NCBI GenBank assembly: GCA_003165495.1
Contig: PMMB01000152.1
Location: forward strand, 2,844 to 15,563
DNA: 12,720 nucleotides
Origin: Gammaproteobacteria bacterium
Lineage (GTDB): Bacteria; Pseudomonadota; Gammaproteobacteria; Steroidobacterales; Steroidobacteraceae
Direction: 5' to 3'
Within the stretch, counting starts at the first letter, position 1. Every line of letters begins with the position of its first letter. Both the position numbers and the translations under genes were made by a program. The notes under the pieces were generated by a model. That model did not search any database, was not told the origin of the DNA, and was given only the letters and a program-made list of their open reading frames with translations. Positions 7,939 through 12,720 of this stretch are shown here, piece by piece.

Positions 7939-8778
7939 ATGCGCAGCATAAACGCAAACAACTGCATTGACACGTTTGAACGGCCGCTTCGCGGACGCTT
8001 CTGGCCGCGGCCGCCTCGGTTACCGGCAGCCTTTGGCATCGCACTCGCTTGCGCAGCGCTGTGTCTTCTGACGGGTTGCGTATCGTCCAAATATAAACTC
8101 GCCGGCAAGAATACACCCCCCGCGCATGCGCTCAACGTCCACTTCCCGCCGGCGCCGCTCGATGCAAACCTCGCTACCTTAGTCATCGACGGCGGCCCGG
8201 GCTCGTGGAAGCTGGCAGCGTTCTGGGACGAGTACGTCGTTGCGTTCCACAATACCGGCGATGAGCCGCTCCAGGTTGCCTCCGTCACGTTAGTGGATTT
8301 CGCCGGGACTTCCCGATCCGCAGGTGATGATCCGTGGGCGCTGGAACGCGAGAGCAAGACCCTTGAGAGAAAATACCAAGACGCCGGCATTACTTTCGCG
8401 CGAATCGCCGCACCGCGCGTACTCGTCACCAGTGCAGAACCCGTGGTGATTGCAAGCGCGGGGATCGGAACAGCGGGCGCTGCCGTGGCGGCAACGGCGA
8501 CGGCCGTGGCGCTACCTGTGTATGGCTTGGCGATCTTGGGCATAAACAAGCACCACAAGGCGATAATCAAGGCGGAGTTCGACCGCCGTCGATTGCCTCT
8601 GCCGCTGACCCTGGCACCTGGGGAGACGCGGACCGGCAGCCTGTTCTTCCCGATGGTTCCGAATCCCCGCTCGCTGGACCTTAATTGGTCGAACGAGTCG
8701 GGCTCGGGTGATTCAGTGCTTGCGCTCGATTTTCTCCACGGACTTCACGTACCGGCTCCAAAAACTCCCTCGCCCTAA
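7939..8778 (+). CDS. Unrecognised lipoprotein with an internal Ala/Gly-rich hydrophobic segment
   Basis: I do not recognise the family. The protein has a type II signal ending in lipobox LTGC (Cys 47 from this start), after a hydrophobic stretch IALACAALCLL, so it should be lipidated and anchored in a membrane facing the periplasm. The n-region is unusually long (about 30 residues, Arg/Pro-rich). A second hydrophobic, Ala/Gly/Val-rich segment of about 34 residues lies near 168-201 and could be membrane-embedded. The part between them looks like a beta-rich soluble domain, and LTLAPGETRTGSLFFP near 223-238 resembles the end of an Ig-like fold. I chose 7939 because GGAAG (7926-7930) sits 8 nt before it; an in-frame ATG at 7924 would add five residues. 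It is divergent from the amidohydrolase and 108 bp ahead of the PotF-like gene on the same strand. Confidence 0.75.
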   Translation: MRSINANNCIDTFERPLRGRFWPRPPRLPAAFGIALACAALCLLTGCVSSKYKLAGKNTPPAHALNVHFPPAPLDANLATLVIDGGPGSWKLAAFWDEYVVAFHNTGDEPLQVASVTLVDFAGTSRSAGDDPWALERESKTLERKYQDAGITFARIAAPRVLVTSAEPVVIASAGIGTAGAAVAATATAVALPVYGLAILGINKHHKAIIKAEFDRRRLPLPLTLAPGETRTGSLFFPMVPNPRSLDLNWSNESGSGDSVLALDFLHGLHVPAPKTPSP

Positions 8779-8875
8779 ACCGAACGTCCGCGCGACTGCA
8801 ATCTGCGCAATGGCAATCCGGGCATGAACGTGCTCTATATGGCAGCGGTCGAGCGCGGTACCACAGCCATACAGT

Positions 8876-8880
8876 GGGGA
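8876..8880 (+). promoter_or_regulatory. Candidate ribosome binding site deciding the PotF-like start
   Basis: GGGGA ends 6 nt before the ATG at 8887. From there the protein begins with an ordinary short signal sequence, whereas the in-frame ATG at 8824 would put 21 unrelated residues in front of it. Confidence 0.45.
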
Positions 8881-8886
8881 CAGGCG

Positions 8887-10029
8887 ATGCTTCGGGATAA
8901 ACTATTTTCAGTGGCGATGCTCTGCGTATCGGCATCCTCGATGATCAGTTGCGGCAGCCCTGATTCGGCGGCGCGAAATACTCATTCGGGCGAGAACAGC
9001 GATGAGAAAAATGTTCTCAACCTGTACATCTGGTCTGATTATATGGCGCCCGACACCATTGCATCCTTCGAAAAATTCACGAACATCAAGGTCCGCGTCT
9101 CTTATTTCGACACCAATGAGACGCTGGAATCCCGGATGTTGACGGGGAATAGCGGATTTGATGTCGTCGTTCCGACGGCGCCCTTCTTGCAGCGCCAAAT
9201 TCGCAGCGGCGCGTATCTGCCCCTCGACAAGAAAAAGCTTCCCAATCTCGCCAATCTCGACCCCGCAATAATGGCCCGGGTGGCGCTCAATGACCCGGGG
9301 AACGCCCATGCAGTCGTGTACGCCTGGGGAACGTACGGCATTGCGTATAACGAAAAGATGGTGGCGGAGGTGTTGCCAAACGTTCCTCTTAATAGCTGGC
9401 GCCTGATCTTCGATCCTAAGTTCGCCGCCAAATTGGCCAAGTGCGGGATCGGCACCCTCGACGCGCCTGCCGGGGTGGTACGGCTGGTGCTCAAATACTT
9501 GGGCAAAAATCCCAACGCGCCGAGCCCGCAAGATCTCGCCGACGCCGAAACGGTGTTGAGCAAGATCCGTCCCTACATACGCAACATCGACTCGTCGATC
9601 GATCTCGAAGCTCTGGCAAACGGTGATATGTGTGTTGCGCTCACCTATAACGGCACTTTCGTGCAGGCGCGCAATCGTGCGAAGGAGGCGAAGAACGGCA
9701 TAAAACTCGACTTCATGATTCCTGAGGAAGGATCCTTGCTTTGGTTTGACATGTTGGCCATACCTCGGGACGCACCACACGCCGATAATGCCCTCTTGTT
9801 CATTGACTACCTCATGAAGCCGCAGGTCATCGCGAACATTACCAATTTCATAGGGAATGCCAACGCAAATTCAGCGGCAGCGCCGCTGCTCGATGCGTCG
9901 ATAGCCGCGGATCCGGCGATCTTTCCGTCGCGCGATCAGCTACAGCGATTGTTCGTGCAAATGGAAGACTCTCCTGAGCAAACGCGTGCCATTACCCGCC
10001 TATGGCAGAAGTTCAAGACTGCGCAATAA
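8887..10029 (+). CDS. PotF-like periplasmic polyamine-type substrate-binding protein
   Basis: This 380-aa protein aligns by eye along its whole length with E. coli putrescine-binding protein PotF: YIWSDYMAPDTIASFEK, GFDVVVPTAPFLQRQ, LDAPAGV, LANGDMCVAL, NRAKEAKNG and NANANSAAAPLLDA match in order. The family binds polyamines in the periplasm and delivers them to an ABC permease. The N-terminus is a signal sequence ending MISC, possibly a lipobox with an unusual Met at -3, so the mature form may be lipidated. The WSDY motif and the Asp equivalent to PotF D278 are kept, but several other ligand residues differ, so the ligand may not be putrescine. No potG, potH or potI lies beside it. Its 3' end overlaps the convergent HAD gene by 17 bp. 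The start was chosen at 8887 rather than 8824 on signal-sequence and ribosome-site grounds. Confidence 0.88.
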   Translation: MLRDKLFSVAMLCVSASSMISCGSPDSAARNTHSGENSDEKNVLNLYIWSDYMAPDTIASFEKFTNIKVRVSYFDTNETLESRMLTGNSGFDVVVPTAPFLQRQIRSGAYLPLDKKKLPNLANLDPAIMARVALNDPGNAHAVVYAWGTYGIAYNEKMVAEVLPNVPLNSWRLIFDPKFAAKLAKCGIGTLDAPAGVVRLVLKYLGKNPNAPSPQDLADAETVLSKIRPYIRNIDSSIDLEALANGDMCVALTYNGTFVQARNRAKEAKNGIKLDFMIPEEGSLLWFDMLAIPRDAPHADNALLFIDYLMKPQVIANITNFIGNANANSAAAPLLDASIAADPAIFPSRDQLQRLFVQMEDSPEQTRAITRLWQKFKTAQ

Positions 10030-10651
10030 CACCTCCATCGATTATGCCGAGGCCGGTCAGCACACGCTGCGCCTCAGCCGCCCCGCGGACACGAACCGCA
10101 TGCATACCAAATCTTTGTGCTGCTTCAACGTTGAGCGAGTTGTCGTCGAGAAACAGCACTTGACCGGGCTTGCAGCCCAGCGAATCCACCGCATGCTCGA
10201 ACGCTTCCGAATCAGGTTTGATTCGCCCGGTCAGATGTGAGACGAAGTGGCTATCGAACGCAGGGCCCAGCCCCATGTCATCCAGCACACGCGGCCAGTG
10301 CAGGGCGTTGCTATTCGAAAGCACCGCGCGCCGATAAGAGCGAGGTATGCGCGCAAGCATTTCCAAGGTCCCTGGATAAAGCCCGGTCGGCCACCCGATG
10401 AACGCATCCAAAAATCGTTGCGGTTCGACGGTGAGACCAAACTCCGAAATCACGCGGACTGAAAACTCGTCGGCATCGATCTGTCCGGTTTCAAATTTTC
10501 GTACCGACGCCGATTGCAACCACATCCGCCAAAGCTCATCAGCAGTCACCGTATTGCCGAGCCATTCAAGCATGACCTCGACGCCGCTGAGCTCGACGAG
10601 TACACCGCCCACATCGAAAAGCAAAACCCGAATGTCCGCCGGCGCACTCAT
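10013..10651 (-). CDS. HAD-superfamily phosphatase, YihX-like (subfamily IA variant 3)
   Basis: This 212-aa protein carries the HAD motifs in order: motif I LLFDVGGVLVEL with nucleophile D13; a helical cap region at about 20-90; motif II VLSNSNALH with S112; motif III GRIKPDSEAF with K145; motif IV LFLDDNSLN with D169 and D170. The SNxNxLH and FxDDNxxN contexts resemble E. coli YihX, an alpha-glucose-1-phosphate phosphatase, so a small phosphorylated metabolite is the likely substrate. The second Asp of the usual DxD is a Gly, as in YihX. An in-frame GTG at 10744 would add 31 residues and overlap lnt; the ATG at 10651 just before motif I is the better start. It follows lnt by 46 bp on the same strand, so co-transcription is likely. 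It meets the PotF-like gene tail to tail with a 17-bp overlap. Confidence 0.88.
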   Translation of the reverse strand: MSAPADIRVLLFDVGGVLVELSGVEVMLEWLGNTVTADELWRMWLQSASVRKFETGQIDADEFSVRVISEFGLTVEPQRFLDAFIGWPTGLYPGTLEMLARIPRSYRRAVLSNSNALHWPRVLDDMGLGPAFDSHFVSHLTGRIKPDSEAFEHAVDSLGCKPGQVLFLDDNSLNVEAAQRFGMHAVRVRGAAEAQRVLTGLGIIDGGVIAQS

Positions 10652-10697
10652 TTTTACCCGTGAACGTGGTTTGTATGCCAAAGTATAAGCGGATATT

Positions 10698-12275
10698 TCA
10701 GTCAATGGAGCGGCCGGGTTTGGCTCCCGCGGCGACGCACACAAAAATCAGGGTTGCCGCAATGCATAGGTAGGCGAACCAATTGCCCGCGGCCGCATAC
10801 ACGGTGTGCCCACCCGACATCCAGGGCGCCGTGACCACGATGCCATCCTCACTGCGCGGGTTGCGATAGGGGTCGTTGGCGTAGGTTCTTTGCACCAGGC
10901 GGCCGTTCGGATCGATCAATGCAGAAACGCCGGAATTGACGGCGCGTACCATGCTCACGCGAAGCTCGACGCTGGCAAAGACCGATAGCGCCAAGTGTTC
11001 CCATGGTTCGCTCTCGGCGCCGAACCAAGAGTCGCTGGTCAGATTGACGAGAAGATTGGGGTGAAGCCGCCCGACGCCGCGCAAAAATCCCTGCAAAATA
11101 TCTTCGTAGCAAATCACCGGCCCGAGTTTCCAGACTTGACCCCCCGGTCCTTGCAAAGTCATCACGCCAGGCCCCTTGCCCGCGGTGAATCGACCCGTGC
11201 CGGCCGGCAAAAACTTCCGCAGCCACGGGAAGGAATCGATGCCGGGAATGTATTCGCCGAACGCCAGCAGCCGCACCTTGTCGTAGCGACCCACCGCTCG
11301 TCCGTCGGCGTCGAGCAGAATGGCCGAGTTGAATGCATCGTCGCGCGCGGCATCGTACATCTCGGCGCCGATGAGGACCGGTACGCTCAAGCCCCGGCGA
11401 ATCATCCCCACGGACCCGGGTGCGAAGTCGGCGATGAAATCTTGCGGCAAGTTCACGGGATAGGCACCCTCGCTCCAGACGATGAGTTGCGCGCCGGCTC
11501 GTTGCAGACGACGAGACTCCACTTGCAGAGCGGTCAACTGGCGGATGGCCTCATCACGAGAGATCTCACCATCCACCGTATAGGCGAAATTCGGCTGGAC
11601 CAGTCCGATCTTCAATCGCGGTGCACGGGCCACCATGTCATCCACTTGGCGCATGCGCACCGCTCCGAAGATGAGGGCGGCCGCCAGCAGCACCGCCGCC
11701 GCCAACGCGGGATAGCGAGCGGCGCGGCCGTCCACCGCCAAATCAAAGAGTGCACCATTGACCAGCATCAGCAGGGCGGTGACCCCGAGAGGGCCGGTGA
11801 GTTCGGCGATTTGGATGACGAGCGGGTGCCAGGCTTGGGAAATCCACTGGCCGCAGGGAAACAGTTGCGGCACCAGAAGCTCGCAGCTGACCAAAATCAA
11901 GGGCGCGAGTACGGTCATGGGCACGCGGCGTCTCCTGCGAACGCCGCAGACGATAGCGGTAAACAGCAGAAAAATGAGGCCCCGCGCCGCACAGAACAGC
12001 AAGAATACGAGCGCCGCGGCCACCTCAGGAAAGTCCGCGAAGCGCCGCATCACATCGATCAGCCAGTAAAAGCCGCCCGCCGTCTCGACGATTCCGGCCC
12101 ACCAGCCGAGGATGAGCGCCTGCTTGAAAGTAGGCGCCCGATCCACGGCGAGCAACATGGGCACCGCCGCGATCCAGGCGAGGGCGGATAGATCGAAGGG
12201 CGTCACCGCCAGAAACCACAGACAGCCGCTGAGTGTGACGAGGCCAAAGGCGCCATAGAAATTGAGCTTAAGCAT
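10698..12275 (-). CDS. lnt: Apolipoprotein N-acyltransferase
   Basis: Lnt adds the third acyl chain to the N-terminal cysteine of lipoproteins at the periplasmic side of the inner membrane. From the ATG at 12275 the protein is 525 aa, near the usual length of about 510. The N-terminal half holds six or so membrane segments (about 6-44, 53-76, 85-112, 119-137, 163-181, 189-206), followed by a carbon-nitrogen-hydrolase (nitrilase) domain (about 221-485) and a last membrane segment (about 491-518). The catalytic triad is present: E269 in VWSEGAYP, K333 in RYDKVRLLAFGEYIP and C389 in GPVICYEDIL, close to E. coli E267, K335 and C387. GEYIP keeps the second essential Glu. A TTG 20 codons upstream keeps the frame open but would leave 2 bp before leuS. 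It is divergent from leuS and upstream of the HAD gene. Confidence 0.95.
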   Translation of the reverse strand: MLKLNFYGAFGLVTLSGCLWFLAVTPFDLSALAWIAAVPMLLAVDRAPTFKQALILGWWAGIVETAGGFYWLIDVMRRFADFPEVAAALVFLLFCAARGLIFLLFTAIVCGVRRRRRVPMTVLAPLILVSCELLVPQLFPCGQWISQAWHPLVIQIAELTGPLGVTALLMLVNGALFDLAVDGRAARYPALAAAVLLAAALIFGAVRMRQVDDMVARAPRLKIGLVQPNFAYTVDGEISRDEAIRQLTALQVESRRLQRAGAQLIVWSEGAYPVNLPQDFIADFAPGSVGMIRRGLSVPVLIGAEMYDAARDDAFNSAILLDADGRAVGRYDKVRLLAFGEYIPGIDSFPWLRKFLPAGTGRFTAGKGPGVMTLQGPGGQVWKLGPVICYEDILQGFLRGVGRLHPNLLVNLTSDSWFGAESEPWEHLALSVFASVELRVSMVRAVNSGVSALIDPNGRLVQRTYANDPYRNPRSEDGIVVTAPWMSGGHTVYAAAGNWFAYLCIAATLIFVCVAAGAKPGRSID

Positions 12276-12297
12276 GCTTAATCCAAGGTCAATTGAG

Positions 12298-12326
12298 TTC
12301 ACGGCCGCGGGGCTGTCGGGTATTCT
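12298..12326 (+). promoter_or_regulatory. Weak candidate promoter for leuS
   Basis: TTCACG (12298-12303) and TATTCT (12321-12326) are 17 bp apart, each 4 of 6 to consensus. Transcription would begin only a few bases before the leuS ATG, giving an almost leaderless mRNA. That fits the lack of a strong Shine-Dalgarno but makes the call tentative. Confidence 0.22.
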
Positions 12327-12337
12327 GCGGTCCAATC

Positions 12338-12720
12338 ATGCAAGAAAGATACGAACCTGCCGCAGTCGAAGCACAAGCGCAGCATTTTTGGGACAAAGAG
12401 CGCTGCTTCGAAGCCAGAGAAGACGGTACCCGCGAGAAGTACTATTGCTTGTCCATGTTCCCCTATCCAAGCGGCCGCTTGCACATGGGACATGTGCGCA
12501 ACTACACCATCGGCGATGTGTTGTCGCGATTCATGCGCATGAACGGCAGAAACGTTCTGCAGCCCATGGGTTGGGATGCCTTCGGGCTTCCCGCAGAGAA
12601 TGCGGCCATGGCGAACGGTGTGCCGCCCGCGAAGTGGACCTTCGACAATATCGCTTACATGAAAGCCCAGCTCAAGTCCTTAGGGCTGGCCTTGGATTGG
12701 AGCCGGGAACTCACCACCTG
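12338..12720 (+). CDS. leuS: Leucyl-tRNA synthetase, N-terminal part (3' end outside window)
   Basis: The first 127 residues of the class I enzyme that charges tRNA-Leu in the cytoplasm are visible. YYCLSMFPYPSGRLHMGHVR contains the HIGH-type ATP-binding motif as HMGH (49-52). It is followed by NYTIGDVLSRF and MGWDAFGLPAENAA, which are characteristic of bacterial LeuRS. The KMSKS motif and the editing domain lie beyond the right edge. The ATG at 12338 gives the normal N-terminus, QERYEPAAVEAQAQHFW. No strong ribosome site is seen. The gene is divergent from lnt, with 62 bp between the two start codons; both promoters must share that spacer or reach into the neighbouring gene. Confidence 0.97.
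   Translation, partial: MQERYEPAAVEAQAQHFWDKERCFEAREDGTREKYYCLSMFPYPSGRLHMGHVRNYTIGDVLSRFMRMNGRNVLQPMGWDAFGLPAENAAMANGVPPAKWTFDNIAYMKAQLKSLGLALDWSRELTT

Noticed and set aside
8824..8886. Upstream ATG adding 21 residues to the PotF-like protein
   Set aside because: The extra residues push the signal sequence inside the protein; the ATG at 8887 gives a standard short signal.
10652..10744. GTG-initiated 31-residue extension of the HAD protein
   Set aside because: It overlaps lnt and precedes HAD motif I with unconserved sequence; the ATG at 10651 gives a normal start.
10995..12191. 398-codon plus-strand open frame opposite lnt
   Set aside because: It is antisense to a clear Lnt with all catalytic residues, has no recognisable domain and an odd His/Arg/Gly-rich composition. 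It is a by-product of GC-rich codon use.
12276..12335. TTG-initiated 20-residue extension of Lnt
   Set aside because: It would start 2 bp from the leuS ATG, uses a rare start codon and adds nothing to the first membrane segment.
1..12720. CRISPR arrays, tRNA genes, insertion sequences or a coherent multi-gene defence island
   Set aside because: Reading the window showed no repeated spacers, cloverleaf candidates, transposases or terminal repeats. The TIR protein has no adjacent recognised defence partner.

Overview
The window reads as a chromosomal segment of a GC-rich, Gram-negative, respiring proteobacterium. It carries a Tat-exported molybdenum hydroxylase with a membrane cytochrome c, two lipoprotein-type exported proteins, an apolipoprotein N-acyltransferase (Lnt) and a divergently oriented leucyl-tRNA synthetase. 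The style (lnt near leuS, a TIR/TolB-like/TPR protein, a PotF-type binding protein) suggests a gammaproteobacterium of the Xanthomonadales/Steroidobacter/Nevskia kind. That placement is inference; no rRNA or other marker gene is present to fix it.

Layout. (1) 1-3719, minus strand: a three-gene operon for a periplasmic isoquinoline/aldehyde-type molybdenum hydroxylase, in the order 2Fe-2S small subunit, Moco large subunit, triheme cytochrome c. The genes overlap by 17 and 4 bp, and the cytochrome gene runs off the left edge. (2) 3908-4342, plus: a GFA-family zinc protein, divergent from the operon across a 188-bp spacer that holds back-to-back candidate promoters. (3) 4431-6464, plus: a 677-residue TIR - transmembrane - TolB/FlgO-like - TPR protein. 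(4) 6473-7831, minus: an M20-family amidohydrolase (allantoate/N-carbamoyl-amino-acid type) with a signal peptide, ending tail to tail with the TIR gene. (5) 7939-8778, plus: an unrecognised lipoprotein. (6) 8887-10029, plus: a PotF-like periplasmic polyamine-type binding protein without a transporter beside it. (7) 10013-12275, minus: lnt followed by a YihX-like HAD phosphatase. (8) 12338 to the right edge, plus: the start of leuS.

How the genes work together. The oxidoreductase operon is one functional unit: substrate hydroxylated at Moco, electrons passed through two 2Fe-2S clusters to the triheme cytochrome and then to the respiratory chain. The amidohydrolase, lipoprotein and PotF-like protein are all predicted to be exported and lie together, so a nitrogen-compound scavenging role is possible but unproven. 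Lnt completes the maturation of lipoproteins such as these. I see no CRISPR array, tRNA, rRNA, insertion sequence, phage gene or long repeat. No gap between genes exceeds 300 bp.

I did not find a clearly new multi-gene system. The most promising leads are the TIR protein, whose cytoplasmic effector domain is joined through the membrane to a periplasmic repeat module, and the PotF-like protein, whose polyamine-contacting residues are largely replaced.
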